DNA of 64,000 bases from Micromonospora ureilytica (GCF_015751765.1 NZ_JADOTX010000001.1:868001-932000); one strand, 5' to 3'. Shown: positions 34,852-45,648, counted from the stretch's first letter. Numbers and translations are program-made. The notes: generated by a model from the letters alone, not told the origin.

Positions 34852-36132
34852 TCACGCTGGAGTGACGGTTGCCCTGGTCCGGCCCAGGGTGGCGAGGAAG
34901 AGGATCAGACCTGCGGTGGTGAGGACGAACCCCGCCCACACCGTCGAGAGGGTTCCCCATCCGGCCCCGATGGTGACGGCGCCACCGATTGCGCCGAGCG
35001 AATTGGCGAGATTGAGGGCGGCCAGGTTGAGGGCGCCCATGAGGGTGGGCGCGTCCGGTGCGAATTCGGTCAGCCGTACCTGGATGGTGGGAATGGCGAA
35101 CATCATTGTCGCTCCGACGCCGAACAGCGCCGGCATCAGGACCAGGATCTCACTGCCGAAGAAACCAATGGCCACGAGCAGCACCAGGACATAGCCGAAG
35201 CCGTAGATCAGCGGTCGGCTGCCGTGCCGGTCGGCGGCCCGGCCGCCGAAATAGTTCCCGAATGCCATGCCGAGGCCGAAGACGGCAAGGGCGACGGGGA
35301 TGAGCGCCGGGCTCTCGTCCGCCGCGTCGGTGACGAACGGCCCGATGAACGTGTAGACGGCGAAGATGCTGGAGATGCCCAGCGCCGCGACCATGACCAT
35401 GAGCCAGACATCGAGTCGTCGAAGGGCGCCGAGTTCGCGTGCCACGGAGCTGCCGTGCAGGTCGTCGGTGCGTGGCAGCCACGCCAGCAGCGCTGCGCCG
35501 GCCAGAAGACCCACCCCGATGACGGTCCAGTAGGTGGCGCGCCACCCTGCGTGCTGGCCGACGAGGGTGCCGAGCGGTGACCCGAGGATGGTGGCCACGG
35601 TCAGTCCGCCCATCACGGTCGCGAAAGCCCTTCCGCCCTTGCCCGGGCCGTAGACGTACGCGGCGACGACCGCGCCGGCGCCGAAGTAGGCGCCCTGGAC
35701 ACTCCCGGTGATGAAGCGGAAGACGACGAGGGTGGCGATGCTCGGGGCCAGGGCCGAGAGGACGTTGCCGACGAGGAAGAGCGCGATCAAGCCCAGCAGG
35801 AGAGTACGGCGGTTGGCTCGAGCCGCGAGGAGTGTGATCGCCGGCGACCCGATCATGACACCGAACGCGTAGGCGCTGATCGCGTACGTCGCGACCGGGA
35901 TGGACGCGTCCAGATCGGCGGCGAAGAGTTGGATGATCCCGTTGCTGCCGAACTCGCCGGTGCCGATGGCGAAGGCGCCCAGGGCCAACGCGAACAGGGT
36001 CAGTCCCCTCCTGCGACCCGGCCCGGGAGCGGTATGCCGCTTCGCCTCCTGGGCGCGCTGAGATTCGTGCGGCTTGTTGTGTGTACCGGTCCGGGCCGGT
36101 CCGGGCCGGGTGTTGCTTGCTGACGCGGTCAT
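34852..36132 (-). CDS. MFS transporter, DHA1 family
   Basis: 426 aa, 12 membrane segments. Start ATG 36132 has GGACAGGG upstream. LFALALGAFAIGTGEFGSNGIIQLFAADL, RANRRTLLLGLIALFLVGN, VYGPGKGGRAFATVMGGLTVATILGSPLG (the G-x-x-x-G-P/L-G motif C of drug-proton antiporters) and FGNYFGGRAADRHGSRPLIYG identify the Bcr/AraJ-like drug or sugar efflux branch. A 40-residue polar tail precedes helix 1. Substrate unknown. Confidence 0.9.
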   Translation of the reverse strand: MTASASNTRPGPARTGTHNKPHESQRAQEAKRHTAPGPGRRRGLTLFALALGAFAIGTGEFGSNGIIQLFAADLDASIPVATYAISAYAFGVMIGSPAITLLAARANRRTLLLGLIALFLVGNVLSALAPSIATLVVFRFITGSVQGAYFGAGAVVAAYVYGPGKGGRAFATVMGGLTVATILGSPLGTLVGQHAGWRATYWTVIGVGLLAGAALLAWLPRTDDLHGSSVARELGALRRLDVWLMVMVAALGISSIFAVYTFIGPFVTDAADESPALIPVALAVFGLGMAFGNYFGGRAADRHGSRPLIYGFGYVLVLLVAIGFFGSEILVLMPALFGVGATMMFAIPTIQVRLTEFAPDAPTLMGALNLAALNLANSLGAIGGAVTIGAGWGTLSTVWAGFVLTTAGLILFLATLGRTRATVTPA

Positions 36133-36530
36133 GGAGCCCTGTCCTTGCCGAGGAATACCTTCCGGCAGATGATGACGACCGGTAGTTGACATCTTCTGGT
36201 TTTGTTCTTGAAGCAGCGCAGGACGTTGCTGTCCACAAGCGAGGCAGGCGACGGCCGAACCGAACAGAGCCGAACGACCGTGCCCGAACGCGGCAGCGCC
36301 GGCCGAACCACTCAGCTCGGCCGGGAACCTCAGCGCGCGGAGCAGGTGCCCCGATCCGTGATGAAACGGATGGGTTGGCGCTGGTACCGACAGAGCTGGT
36401 GTTTCCGCGGACTCGCCGCCGGGGGATTCCGACCTCGCCGCGCCGTCCTTCCGCCTGCGTCCGCTTCGCCCTGAGTCGTGAGCCCGTCGGTGCGGCCGGA
36501 CGTAGACTTGTCGGCGTCGCGAGCAGCGGG
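36133..36530. other. Intergenic stretch between MFS and truncated SARP
   Basis: About 400 bp holding the divergent upstream sequences of both genes. A TTGACA is present at 36186-36191 but no matching -10 box was found. No gene or repeat recognised. Confidence 0.5.
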
Positions 36531-37121
36531 ATGTTCACGATCCGTCAAGTGGAACAGGAGATCGAATTGTCGAAATCGGCCGGTGCCCGTCACGCCGACG
36601 ACGCACCACGGCCGGTCAGCGGCAGCCTGCGGTTCCAGATCCTTGGCCCCCTGCGGATCTGGCGCGACGACATCGAGCTGAGCGCCGGACCTCGCCAGCA
36701 GGGCTACCTGCTGGCGCTCCTGCTGGCGCGAGCAGAGCGACCGATCAGCGTGAGCAACCTGATCGAGCTCCTCTGGGGCGAGGACGCGCCAACCAGCGCC
36801 ACCAACGTCATCCACAAGTACGTCGGCACCCTGCGACGGCTGATGGAACCCTCGCTGCCGCCGCGCGCCATCGGCTCGTACCTGCGCCGGCACGGTGGCG
36901 GTTACCTGTTCGCACCCGGTCCTGGCACCCTCGACCTGGTCAGCTTCCGTGAGCTCACCAGCGCCGCCCGGGCAAGTCTCGCCCAGCGCGACCGAGGCAA
37001 GGCGCTCGACAGTTACGTCGAGGCACTGGAGCTGTGGCGCGGGCCGGCCGGCCTGCTCGGCCCGCTCGCAGGTGCGGCGGCGAGCGCATCCGTGGCAGGA
37101 GCCCACACCGGGAAGTTCTGA
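36531..37121 (+). pseudogene. Truncated SARP regulator (DNA-binding domain only)
   Basis: 196 codons from ATG 36531. It keeps an intact OmpR-like DNA-binding domain (FQILGPLRIWRDDIELSAGP, TNVIHKYVGTLRRLMEP) and the start of the BTAD domain, then ends in ELWRGPAGLLGPLAGAAAS plus a few unrelated residues at a stop. The full-length paralogue at 29094 continues for over 800 more residues. The deletion point lies near 37060. The remaining DNA-binding domain could still bind DNA and compete with the full-length protein, so a working mini-regulator is the alternative to a pseudogene. Confidence 0.7.
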
Positions 37122-37598
37122 CAGAAGACGTTTCCGGGCCGAGGCGCTGCTTGATCGCCCAGGGAATCTCCACGCACTGCTGTAGCTATGAGACAGCCTC
37201 TAGATTCGTTGAAGTTTGAATCGCTGGTTGGTACCGGTGCCGGGCGTCCACTGGGAGATGCGGGCACCGTCGGCGGTCGAAGCCTGCCAAACGTCCATTG
37301 CCAGACCGCTTTGCCGCCCCCCTCGGACACCAAATGCAGCATTCACGCCCGAGGCAGGCGGAGCGCGGTCGAGCATCTGATCGCCGCGGCTTCGCCGACC
37401 CATGTGTGCCGCCCGCTCTCCAATGCACGGTTGGAGAGGCCGCGCGCACCAGGATCAACTTCGCTGACCGACCCTGAACCGTCCTGAGTGTCCACGCGGC
37501 GGCTTCCTGCCGGGTGGATGCGAGAGTACGGTGGGCTCTGGTGTGCCGGGAAGTCTGGTCGGCGGTCATATCCGCGTCGGCTGGTGAGGACTTCCGCC
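37122..37598. other. Gene-poor stretch with lectin-domain remnant
   Basis: Contains the decayed ricin-type lectin end at 37200-37304 (-) and the upstream region of the ABC transporter genes. No other feature recognised. Confidence 0.5.
37200..37304 (-). pseudogene. Remnant of a ricin-type (beta-trefoil) lectin domain
   Basis: The minus strand reads LAMDVWQASTADGARISQWT and then TGTNQRFKLQRI followed by a stop. This is the end of a RicinB-like repeat (xxMDVxxxSTADGAxxxQWxxxGTNQRFxL) as found at the C-terminus of secreted actinobacterial glycosidases. The part upstream has lost similarity, so it is a 3' stub of a lost secreted enzyme gene. Confidence 0.65.
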
Positions 37599-38498
37599 AT
37601 GAACGATCTCGCGTTGCGCGCCATCAATCTGACTAAACGGTACGGCCGTTTCACGGCGCTCGACGACCTGTGCCTTGAGGTCCCCGTTGGTGAGGTGTTC
37701 GGGTTTCTCGGCCCCAACGGCGCAGGCAAGTCCACCACCATCCGCCTGCTGCTGGGACAGGTCCGTCCCACGGCGGGGCGTGCCTGGGTGTTCGACAGCG
37801 ACGCGGCGGATGTCGCCCGAGCGCATCGGTCGCTGGCGTACGTGCCGGCCGATGTGGCGTTGTGGCCGCAGCTGACCGGCGCGGAGATCCTGCACCTGCA
37901 GGCGTGTACGGGGCCGGGCGTTGATCTGGCGTACCGCGATGAACTGGTGCAACGGTTCGCGCTTGATACCAGCAAGCCGGCCCGCGCCTACTCGACGGGA
38001 AACCGGCAGAAGGTGGCCCTGGTCGCGGCGTTCGCGACCCGGGCGCCGCTGCTGGTGTTGGACGAGCCGACCAGTGGCCTCGATCCGCTGATGGAACGCG
38101 AGTTCCGGCTCGCTGTCGCCGAGGCCCGTGACCGCGGGCAGACCGTGTTTCTCAGCTCGCACCAACTGGCCGAGGTCGAGGCGGTCTGTGACCGTGTCGC
38201 GATCCTGCGGGCCGGCCGGCTCGTCGAGATCGCCACCATTGAACAAATGCGGGGTCTGCATCGCGCCGAGGTGACCGTGTCGTACGTCGGCGTACCGCCG
38301 CCCGGTCTTGATCTGGTTCCTGGCGTCGAGACGGTCGAGCAGGTCAGTCCTGGGCGACTACGGTTCTCGCTCATCGGGCCGCCGGCGCCGGCGTTGCGGG
38401 CGCTCGCCGCGGCCGAGGTCACCGCGTTGGCGGTCCGCGAACCGAGCCTTGAAGAGATCTTCCTCGACTACTACGGCGCCCAGGAGAGCATCCGATGA
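37599..38498 (+). CDS. ABC exporter ATP-binding protein
   Basis: 299 aa from ATG 37599. Walker A GPNGAGKST, signature AYSTGNRQKVAL (variant of LSGGQ), Walker B LLVLDEPTSGLDP, switch His in SSHQLAEVE. The C-terminal extension (RAEVTVSYVGVPPPGLDL...LEEIFLDYYG) is that of drug-resistance-type ABC-2 exporters such as DrrA-like proteins. Its stop overlaps the permease start (ATGA), so the two form an export system. Confidence 0.93.
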   Translation: MNDLALRAINLTKRYGRFTALDDLCLEVPVGEVFGFLGPNGAGKSTTIRLLLGQVRPTAGRAWVFDSDAADVARAHRSLAYVPADVALWPQLTGAEILHLQACTGPGVDLAYRDELVQRFALDTSKPARAYSTGNRQKVALVAAFATRAPLLVLDEPTSGLDPLMEREFRLAVAEARDRGQTVFLSSHQLAEVEAVCDRVAILRAGRLVEIATIEQMRGLHRAEVTVSYVGVPPPGLDLVPGVETVEQVSPGRLRFSLIGPPAPALRALAAAEVTALAVREPSLEEIFLDYYGAQESIR

Positions 38499-40126
38499 TC
38501 ACCAGGACGGTCCCGTCCGCCATCGGGCTCAGCGTGCCGGCCTCCCCCGGGAAGGCCGTCACCAGGCTGGCAGTGCGCCAGCTACGCCGCAGTGGCCTGA
38601 TCGTGCTGGGGCTCGTCGCTGCCCTGCCGGCACTCGTCGTGAGCACGTACAGCAGCGTCATGGCGGATCCCGCCGCGGCGGGCAGCATTGCCGCGCTCGC
38701 CGCCAACCCTGCCATTCGGACCCTGTTCGGCGAACCGATCGCCCTCGATCAGGCTGGCGGATTCGCGGTGTGGCGGGTCGGCACCTTTCTCGCTGTTCTG
38801 CTTGCCGTCTGGGCGATCCTGGCCACCACCCGCATCACCCGGGGTGAGGAGGACGCCGGCCGGTGGGACGTGCTGCTGGCGGGACGGGCGCCGCTGCGAG
38901 AGGTGGTGGCCCGCCATCTGGGCGCCGTGATGGTTGTTCCGGTCGCCGCGGGCGCCGCCGTGGCCGTGGTGTTGCTGCTGGCCGGTACCGATTCGGCCGG
39001 CGCCGCTGTGCACGGCGGCGGTGTCGGTGTGCTCGGGTTGTTCTTCGTCGCCGTCGCCGGGCTGGCCGCGCAGGTGTTCCCGAACCGGCCGGCCGCGACC
39101 GGAACCGCCGTGGCGGTGCTCGGTACCGCCCTGCTGACGCGCATGGTCGGCGACGGCCTCACCGGCTTTGGGTGGCTGCGCTGGCTGTCACCGTTCGGGC
39201 TGCTCGCCCTCAGCGAACCGTACGCGCGGAACCAGATCCTGCCGCTGCTGATTCTGCTGGCCGCCGCGGTGCTGCTGGCCGGCATCGCGGTTGCCGTCGC
39301 CGGCCGCCGTGATGTCCGCGGCGGGCTGATCGCGATCGCTGCCGGTCGCCACCCGCGGCTGATGCTGCTGAACGACGTGGGAGCGTTCGCGGCGCGGCGC
39401 ATGCTGCGGCCCCTCACCGGCTGGGCTCTGGGCATCGGCGCCTACTACCTGCTCATCGGCTTTACCACGGCGTCCGTCACCGAGTTCCTGACCGACAATC
39501 CGGCTCTCGCCGAGGAGGCGGCGCGCGCCGGGTTCACCGCACTCGGTGCGGTCGAGGGGTTCGCCGCGACCCTGTTCGCGCTACTGGCTTTGCCCGTCGG
39601 CGGGTTCACGGCGGTCCGCGTGTCCGCCTTCGTCGCGGCCGAGAACAGCCGCATTCTCACGCTGCTGACCGCCCAGCCGGTCACCCGGACCCGCCTGCTC
39701 GCCGCCGAGATCACCGCCACGGCCGCAGGCGCGATAGCCCTGGTGAGTGTCGCCGGGTTCGCCGTCTGGGCGGGCATCACCGCGACCGGAGGTGATCTCA
39801 GCTTGCTCGCAGCATTGAGTGGGGCCTGGAACACGCTGCCGATCGTGCTGCTCAGTCTCGGCGCGGCCATCCTCGCCGCTGGCTGGGCGCCGCGGGCGGC
39901 AGCCTTCGCCGGAACCTTGCCCGCGACCGGCGGGTTCCTGCTCCTGGTGATCGCCGACAGCGTCGGCGCACCCGGCTGGGTTCGCGGACTCTCGCCGTTC
40001 GCCCACCTGGCGCCGGTCCCGCTGACAGCGGTCAACTGGACCAGCACGCTGATCATGATCACGCTGGGCGTTGCCCTGGGCGTGGCCGGTGTCATGGGCT
40101 ATCGGCGGCGCGATCTTCAGGGCTGA
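38495..40126 (+). CDS. ABC-2-type exporter permease
   Basis: 543 aa with about 12 hydrophobic segments in two similar halves ([20 protein letters not shown]... and ...[21 protein letters not shown]), as in two-domain permeases of putative polyketide-antibiotic exporters of actinomycetes. [21 protein letters not shown] and [23 protein letters not shown] are the paired cytoplasmic motifs. It works with the ATPase encoded directly upstream. The cargo is unknown. Its last 10 bp overlap the convergent nhaA gene. Confidence 0.9.
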   Translation: MITRTVPSAIGLSVPASPGKAVTRLAVRQLRRSGLIVLGLVAALPALVVSTYSSVMADPAAAGSIAALAANPAIRTLFGEPIALDQAGGFAVWRVGTFLAVLLAVWAILATTRITRGEEDAGRWDVLLAGRAPLREVVARHLGAVMVVPVAAGAAVAVVLLLAGTDSAGAAVHGGGVGVLGLFFVAVAGLAAQVFPNRPAATGTAVAVLGTALLTRMVGDGLTGFGWLRWLSPFGLLALSEPYARNQILPLLILLAAAVLLAGIAVAVAGRRDVRGGLIAIAAGRHPRLMLLNDVGAFAARRMLRPLTGWALGIGAYYLLIGFTTASVTEFLTDNPALAEEAARAGFTALGAVEGFAATLFALLALPVGGFTAVRVSAFVAAENSRILTLLTAQPVTRTRLLAAEITATAAGAIALVSVAGFAVWAGITATGGDLSLLAALSGAWNTLPIVLLSLGAAILAAGWAPRAAAFAGTLPATGGFLLLVIADSVGAPGWVRGLSPFAHLAPVPLTAVNWTSTLIMITLGVALGVAGVMGYRRRDLQG

Positions 40127-41478
40127 GGAGAATTGCGGGTCTCGCTCAGGCTGCCCGCGGGGTGCACGGGGACATCCTGTTGGTAGACGTCCGGGATGTT
40201 GTCACGGTTGGCGTCGGCGGTCTCGGCGTCGTGGATCCGCCGGTAGGTGCGGTTACGAAGCCGCAGGATGACCGTTGCCAGCAGCGCGGCGGTCAGAGAA
40301 CCGGCCAGTACGGCGACCTTGACGTGGTCGTCGCGTTCACTGCCGATCCCGAATGCCAACTCCCCGATCAGCAGCGACACGGTGAAGCCGATACCGGCGA
40401 GCACGGCCATGCCGAACACGTCGATCCAGGCGAAGCCGGTATCCATCTTCGCCCGGGTGAAACGGGTGACCAGCCAGGTCGCGGCGGTGATCCCGATCGG
40501 CTTGCCGGCGACCAACCCGACCACGATGCCGACGGCGACCGGATCGGTCAGCGCGGAGCCGAGCCCACCGAGCCCACCGACCGCGACTCCGGCGGACATG
40601 AACGCGAAGATCGGCACGGCGATGCCTGCGGAGATTGGCCGGAAGCGGTGCTCGAAGTGCTCAGCCAGACCAGGGCCCGCCTGCGGCCCGCCCGCCTTTC
40701 GGCTACGCAACACCGGGACCGCGAAGCCCAACAGAACCCCCGCGACGGTCGCGTGCACACCGGAGGCGTGCATCAGCGTCCAGGCGGCGAACGCCAGCGG
40801 CAGCAGCAGCCACCACGAACGAACCCGGCGTTGGACCAGCACGGTGAACGCGGCCAGCGGGAGCAGAGCACCCAGTAGGGGCAGCAGCGACAGACTCGCG
40901 GTGTAGAAGACGGCGATGATGGCGATGGCAAGCAGATCGTCGACGACGGCGAGGGTGAGCAGGAACGTGCGCATTGTGTGCGGCAGGCAGCGACCGATGA
41001 CCGCCAGCACGGCCAGGGCGAACGCGATATCGGTGGCGGTCGGGATCGCCCAGCCCTTGCCGTCCCCCTCACCCGCGGCGAGGTTGATCACCAGGTACAG
41101 CACGGCGGGGACGATCACGCCACCCACGGCGGCGGCGATCGGGACGGCGGCGCGGCGAGGATCCCGCAGGTCGCCAGCGACGAACTCCCGCTTGAGCTCC
41201 AAGCCGGCGACGAAGAAAAAGATCGCCAGCAGCCCGTCGGCTGCCCACGTCCCTACCGACAGGTTCAGGTGCAGCGCCTCGGGGCCGAACGTGAACGAAC
41301 GCACCGACTCGTAGCTGTCGGCCCACGGTGAGTTGGCCCAGACCAGAGCGGCGACGGCGCCGGCAAGCAGCAGGACTCCGCCGATGGTTTCCTTGCGGAG
41401 GACGTCAGCGATTCGGCGGGCTTCAGGCCATGAGCCACGACCGAAGACTTGCGGGCTGCGGGTAGGTGTTGGCGTCAT
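40117..41478 (-). CDS. nhaA: Na+/H+ antiporter NhaA
   Basis: 453 aa from ATG 41478 with TGGAGCG upstream. NhaA family: [70 protein letters not shown] (the adjacent Asp pair of the ion site) and [11 protein letters not shown]. Expels Na+ in exchange for 2 H+, active at alkaline pH. The long hydrophilic tail ([20 protein letters not shown]) is extra compared with E. coli NhaA. Stop codons of nhaA and the ABC permease overlap tail to tail. Confidence 0.95.
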   Translation of the reverse strand: MTPTPTRSPQVFGRGSWPEARRIADVLRKETIGGVLLLAGAVAALVWANSPWADSYESVRSFTFGPEALHLNLSVGTWAADGLLAIFFFVAGLELKREFVAGDLRDPRRAAVPIAAAVGGVIVPAVLYLVINLAAGEGDGKGWAIPTATDIAFALAVLAVIGRCLPHTMRTFLLTLAVVDDLLAIAIIAVFYTASLSLLPLLGALLPLAAFTVLVQRRVRSWWLLLPLAFAAWTLMHASGVHATVAGVLLGFAVPVLRSRKAGGPQAGPGLAEHFEHRFRPISAGIAVPIFAFMSAGVAVGGLGGLGSALTDPVAVGIVVGLVAGKPIGITAATWLVTRFTRAKMDTGFAWIDVFGMAVLAGIGFTVSLLIGELAFGIGSERDDHVKVAVLAGSLTAALLATVILRLRNRTYRRIHDAETADANRDNIPDVYQQDVPVHPAGSLSETRNSPQP

Positions 41479-42003
41479 GAACGCTCCAGTTTTCGGGGTC
41501 GGGTCGGACATTGCCGACCAGACTTCCCGGCGCACCTAAGAGTGATCTTACTGCGAGACGGTCCGAGCACGCCGAGCCGCCAGGTAGAACGTGACGAGCG
41601 CGATCGGCCTTGACGCATCGGCGACCCGCTTGCAGCGTTTTCGGCCGATTCGTCGCCGCTGTGCCCCACGCTGCCCATCGCCCATCCTGCCAAGTGGCCG
41701 GCTGGTTGCGGGAGATATCGCGCTACCGGCGTGGCCGTGGCCCCCGGCCGACTGGTTGCGGGTGATGATCGACACTTGGCCGTCAAGTCAACTCTCCTCT
41801 CACCGAAGAGTAGGGTCGGCGGCGTTGCCGAGATGTGGCGCCGCGTGCGCCCGGGCAGCGACAAGCTTCGTGAGCGAAGACGCTTCAGCGCCACGGCGAC
41901 GGCTATCCGCCGCGTCCCGGCACCCCGTAGGACAAGCAGCGCGGCCCAGCCGGCGTTGCCGGTGCGTGCCTGAGCGCGTGCACGTCGAGTGGAAATGAGA
42001 GTT
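41479..42003. other. Intergenic stretch with an imperfect direct repeat
   Basis: A 21-bp unit (core CTGGTTGCGGG) occurs at 41696-41716 and 41746-41766 with two differences. No gene is convincing: short open frames here lack ribosome binding sites and family motifs. It must contain the promoters of nhaA (-) and the SulP gene (+). Confidence 0.5.
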
Positions 42004-43500
42004 ATGTCGTCGCAGTCAGTACGGACGCCTCGATGGTCGCGCCCGCAGTGGTTGGCCTCGCCGCGCGTGTTAGGCACCGAGGTCCTCGCCGGACTGGTCG
42101 TCGCGCTGGCGCTGATCCCCGAGGCGATCTCGTTCTCGATCCTCGCCGGTGTGGACCCGAAGGTGGGCCTGTTCGCCTCCTTCACGATGGCGGTCACCAT
42201 CGCCTTCACCGGCGGCCGACCTGCCATGATCTCCGCCGCGACCGGGGCGATCGCGCTGGTCGTGGCACCCCTGGCCCGCGAACACGGACTGGGCTTCCTG
42301 GTCGCCGCGGTCATCCTCGGAGGGGTCTTCCAAATCGTCCTGGCGCTGGCCGGGGTGGCGAAGCTGATGCGGTTCATCCCCCGGAGCGTGATGGTGGGCT
42401 TCGTCAACGCCCTGGCCATCCTCATCTTCACTGCCCAGGTGCCGCACCTGCTCGGCGTGCCGTGGCTGGTGTACCCCCTGGTGGCGGTCGCGCTGGCCAT
42501 CATGGTGCTCCTGCCCAAGCTCACCACCGCCGTGCCGGCGCCACTGATCGCCATCGTCCTGCTGACCGCGCTCGTCGTCGTCGTGCACCTGAACGTGCCC
42601 AACGTCGGCGACGAAGGCACCCTGCCCGACAGCCTGCCGATCCTCGGCCTGCCGGACGTGCCGTTCACGCTCGACACGCTGACCACCATCGCCCCCTACG
42701 CCCTGGCCATCGCCCTGGTCGGGCTGATGGAATCGCTGATGACCGCCAAGCTCGTCGACGACATCACCGACACCCGCTCCGACAAGACCCGCGAGTCCTG
42801 GGGGCAGGGCGTGGCCAACATCGTCACCGGCTTCTTCGGCGGCATGGGCGGCTGCGCCATGATCGGCCAGACAATGATCAACGTGAAGGCGTCCAACGCC
42901 CGCACGCGCCTGTCCACCTTCCTGGCCGGGGTTTTCCTGCTCATCCTCGTCGTGGCCCTGGGTGACGTCGTCGCGCTGATCCCGATGGCCGCGCTGGTCG
43001 CCGTCATGATCATCGTTTCGGTGGGAACCTTCGACTGGCACAGCATCGCCCCCGCCACCCTCAAGCGGATGCCGGCCGGCGAGATCATCGTTATGGTGGT
43101 CACCGTCGCCGCCACCTTGGCCACGCACAACCTCGCTATCGGTGTCGTGCTCGGCGTCATCGCCGCCATGGTGATCTTCGCCCGCCGGGTCGCGCACTTC
43201 GCGCAGGTCACCAGCGTCCTCGACCCCGAAGAGACCACCCAGATCTACCGCGTGCACGGCGAACTCTTCTTCGCCTCCAGCAACGACCTGGTCTACCAGT
43301 TCGACTACGCGCACGACCCGGACCACGTAGTGATCGACATGAGCGCCGCGCATATCTGGGACGCCTCGTCGGTCGCCGCCCTGGACGCCATCACCAGGAA
43401 GTACGAGACCCGCGGCAAGAGGGTGGACATTGTCGGGCTCAACGCCGCCAGCGCGGAGTTCCACGAGAACCTCGCCGGCAAGCTCAAGGTCGGCCACTGA
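42004..43500 (+). CDS. SulP-family anion transporter with STAS domain
   Basis: 498 aa. About 12-14 membrane segments: [20 protein letters not shown] is the SulP signature, then [26 protein letters not shown] and [16 protein letters not shown]. The C-terminal STAS domain reads [24 protein letters not shown]. Members move sulfate, bicarbonate or dicarboxylates; the substrate is open. ATG 42004 is chosen because it begins MSSQSV; ATG 41995 and GTG 41989 are in frame. Stop and MerR start overlap (TGATG), so the regulator is co-transcribed. Confidence 0.9.
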   Translation: MSSQSVRTPRWSRPQWLASPRVLGTEVLAGLVVALALIPEAISFSILAGVDPKVGLFASFTMAVTIAFTGGRPAMISAATGAIALVVAPLAREHGLGFLVAAVILGGVFQIVLALAGVAKLMRFIPRSVMVGFVNALAILIFTAQVPHLLGVPWLVYPLVAVALAIMVLLPKLTTAVPAPLIAIVLLTALVVVVHLNVPNVGDEGTLPDSLPILGLPDVPFTLDTLTTIAPYALAIALVGLMESLMTAKLVDDITDTRSDKTRESWGQGVANIVTGFFGGMGGCAMIGQTMINVKASNARTRLSTFLAGVFLLILVVALGDVVALIPMAALVAVMIIVSVGTFDWHSIAPATLKRMPAGEIIVMVVTVAATLATHNLAIGVVLGVIAAMVIFARRVAHFAQVTSVLDPEETTQIYRVHGELFFASSNDLVYQFDYAHDPDHVVIDMSAAHIWDASSVAALDAITRKYETRGKRVDIVGLNAASAEFHENLAGKLKVGH

Positions 43501-43913
43501 TGGACGCCAGGGACACTGATGCGATGAGCGCAGGGCGCATGCAGATCGGCGAAGCCGCCGAACGGGTCGGGCTGAGCATCCGCACCATCCGCCACTACGA
43601 GGACGCCGGCCTCGTCGTCCCGTCGGCGCGCAGCGAGGGAGGGTTTCGGCTCTACACCGAACCGGACCTCGACCGTCTGCGCGTCGTCAAGCGAATGAAG
43701 CCGCTCGGGTTCACCCTCGAGGAAATGCGGGATCTGCTGACCATCCTCGACGCACTGAGCACCGCCGAGGGAGAAGACCGCGCCGTCCTGCAGGACCGCC
43801 TCGCGATGTTCCACACCGCCGCGCAGAACCGCGTCGAAGCCTTACGCGAGCAACTCGCCACCGCCGAAGGCTTCGCCCAGCAAATCCAGGACCACATCCA
43901 CCAACACGGCTGA
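43500..43913 (+). CDS. MerR-family regulator
   Basis: 137 aa. MQIGEAAERVGLSIRTIRHYEDAGLVVPSAR is a canonical MerR winged helix, followed by EPDLDRLRVVKRMKPLGFTLEEMRDLL and a coiled-coil dimer helix (NRVEALREQLATAEGFAQQI). No Cys cluster is present, so it is not a metal- or redox-type MerR. It overlaps the SulP stop by one base and presumably regulates that transporter. ATG 43524 is an alternative start. Confidence 0.9.
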   Translation: MDARDTDAMSAGRMQIGEAAERVGLSIRTIRHYEDAGLVVPSARSEGGFRLYTEPDLDRLRVVKRMKPLGFTLEEMRDLLTILDALSTAEGEDRAVLQDRLAMFHTAAQNRVEALREQLATAEGFAQQIQDHIHQHG

Positions 43914-44227
43914 CCTCGAAGACGTCACTGCAAAGCAGTCATGGCCGGGAGTTGCTGGTGCTGAGACGATTCGGTGGACCGGGTGCGGCCGCGGCTTGTC
44001 GTCGTTGTCCGCCGCCTGTGGGCCCTGCGTGGAAGCCATGTAGCACGTCTGTCAGCCAGCCGTCGGCTTTTCGGAGAGGGCGGTGCTGGGCGCGGTGGCG
44101 GCCCTCGTCGGCCGTCAGGCTATTTAGTCATCGGGGGTGCATCTCATCCCTGGGCACTGCGGCGACGTGGTACGACTGCTTCAGCGACTAGCCGACGGAG
44201 CGAGCGGGCCGGGTGACGAGGAATAGA
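43914..44227. other. Intergenic stretch without recognised features
   Basis: Between the MerR and LtrA genes. No hairpin, repeat or convincing small gene was seen; it should contain the LtrA promoter. Confidence 0.45.
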
Positions 44228-45442
44228 GTGGCCAATCTGCTGCGCAGGCGTGAGAGTCCGCAGCGGCCGACCTTCCTGGAACTGTTCTTCGATCTCGTGT
44301 TCGTCTTCGCGCTCACCCGGATTGTGCACGAGTTGGTGTTGGACTACACCAGGGGTCACGTCGCGGAGAGGTTGACCACCTCCCTTGCGGAGAACGGCGA
44401 GACTCTGTTGCTGCTGTTGGCGGTCTGGTGGATCTGGACCCAGACGGCATGGGTGACCAGTAGATTTGATCCGTTTCAGCCGCCGATCCAGTTCGTTGTG
44501 GTTGCGACGATGTACGGGAGCCTGCTCCTGGCGGTCGCGATTTCGGGGGCTCTCGCCGAGACTGGTCTGCTCTTCGCGAGCACCTATGTCGCGATTCAGG
44601 TGGGCCGCACCCTCTTCTTCGTAGGCGTCGTGCGAGGTCACAATCTGCGCCGCGTCAACATGCTGGCACTCATCTGGTTCGGCGCGTCGGCCGTACCGTG
44701 GCTCGCCGGAGCCTTCGCTCCCGAGGTAACGCGCAATTCGCTGTGGACGGTGGCCTTGGCGATCGACTACCTGGGGGCCAGACTCGGCTGGCCGGTACCG
44801 GGGCTGGGTCGCTCGCGGGGGTCCCCGTGGGCCGTCGCGGGCGAGCACCTGGCCGAACGCTACTGGCAGCTTGTCATTGTCGCGCTTGGTGAGACGATCC
44901 TGACCTCCGGATCGAGTCTTCTCCGCGGTCCGATCGTGGCGCAACGAACGATGGCCCTTACCTTGTCGTTCCTCACCACGGTATTGCTGTGGCGGATCTA
45001 CTTCTACCGAGCCGGCCAAATCCTGGGCGAGGCCATCGCGGCATCCGCCGATCCTGCCCGGCTCGGTCGGTTGGCCGAGTTCGCGCACCTGCTCATGGTG
45101 TCCGGCATCCTCGCCAGCTCAGCCGGCTCCGAACTCGTCCTCCTAGATCCATCCGGAGACGCGAAACCCGCCTGGGTCGGGGCCATCCTCGGTGGGCCTG
45201 CGCTCTACCTCGCCGGGCGCTCGGTATTCGAGTACGTGGCCTTCGCGCGGGTGTCCTGGCCGCGGCCGATCGGGATCTTCGTCCTCGCGGCCATGGCGCC
45301 GATCATGGTCGGCCTACCGCCCCTCGGGGTTGCTGCGGCAGCTGTCGCGGTCCTGCTCGGCGTTGCCGTCTCTGACACGATCCGAGCCCATGGACGTCCA
45401 CTGGAGGAGGCCTCGCCGCCCCGCTTCGGTGAGGTGAGGTAG
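44228..45442 (+). CDS. Low-temperature-requirement A (LtrA) family membrane protein
   Basis: 404 aa from GTG 44228 (GAGG at 44218-44221, 6 nt spacing; GTG 44213 is an alternative). About 11 hydrophobic segments. RPTFLELFFDLVFVFALTRI near the N-terminus and AERYWQLVIVALGETIL in the middle are diagnostic of LtrA, a family named from a Listeria cold-growth locus whose biochemical role is not established. Monocistronic, ended by the hairpin at 45563-45603. Confidence 0.9.
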   Translation: MANLLRRRESPQRPTFLELFFDLVFVFALTRIVHELVLDYTRGHVAERLTTSLAENGETLLLLLAVWWIWTQTAWVTSRFDPFQPPIQFVVVATMYGSLLLAVAISGALAETGLLFASTYVAIQVGRTLFFVGVVRGHNLRRVNMLALIWFGASAVPWLAGAFAPEVTRNSLWTVALAIDYLGARLGWPVPGLGRSRGSPWAVAGEHLAERYWQLVIVALGETILTSGSSLLRGPIVAQRTMALTLSFLTTVLLWRIYFYRAGQILGEAIAASADPARLGRLAEFAHLLMVSGILASSAGSELVLLDPSGDAKPAWVGAILGGPALYLAGRSVFEYVAFARVSWPRPIGIFVLAAMAPIMVGLPPLGVAAAAVAVLLGVAVSDTIRAHGRPLEEASPPRFGEVR

Positions 45443-45562
45443 AACCTGGTGCAGGTCTTGCCGTGCTGTTCGAGCCCGCCGGCCCGGACGAGGGCGCGTC
45501 GGTCGGGGTTGCTTGGTCGTCGGTGAGGTGGAGCGCCCGGCAAACGCGCGGGACCCGCGGGC

Positions 45563-45603
45563 GCACGGCCGGGAGGACAGGGGCCCGGTCCTTCCGGCCG
45601 TGC
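45563..45603 (+). terminator. Terminator after the LtrA gene
   Basis: 16-bp stem, 45563-45578 with 45588-45603 (GCACGGCCGG then AGGAC pairing with GTCCT then CCGGCCGTGC, one G-T wobble) and a 9-nt loop. It insulates the LtrA gene from the exporter leader that begins 45 bp further on. Confidence 0.75.
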
Positions 45604-45648
45604 TACGCTGCGCCCCATTGTCCTCACGTATTGATGGGAGGCGGGACT

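Noticed and set aside
36186..36214. Promoter starting at TTGACA upstream of the truncated SARP
   Set aside because: No acceptable -10 hexamer at 16-18 nt spacing.
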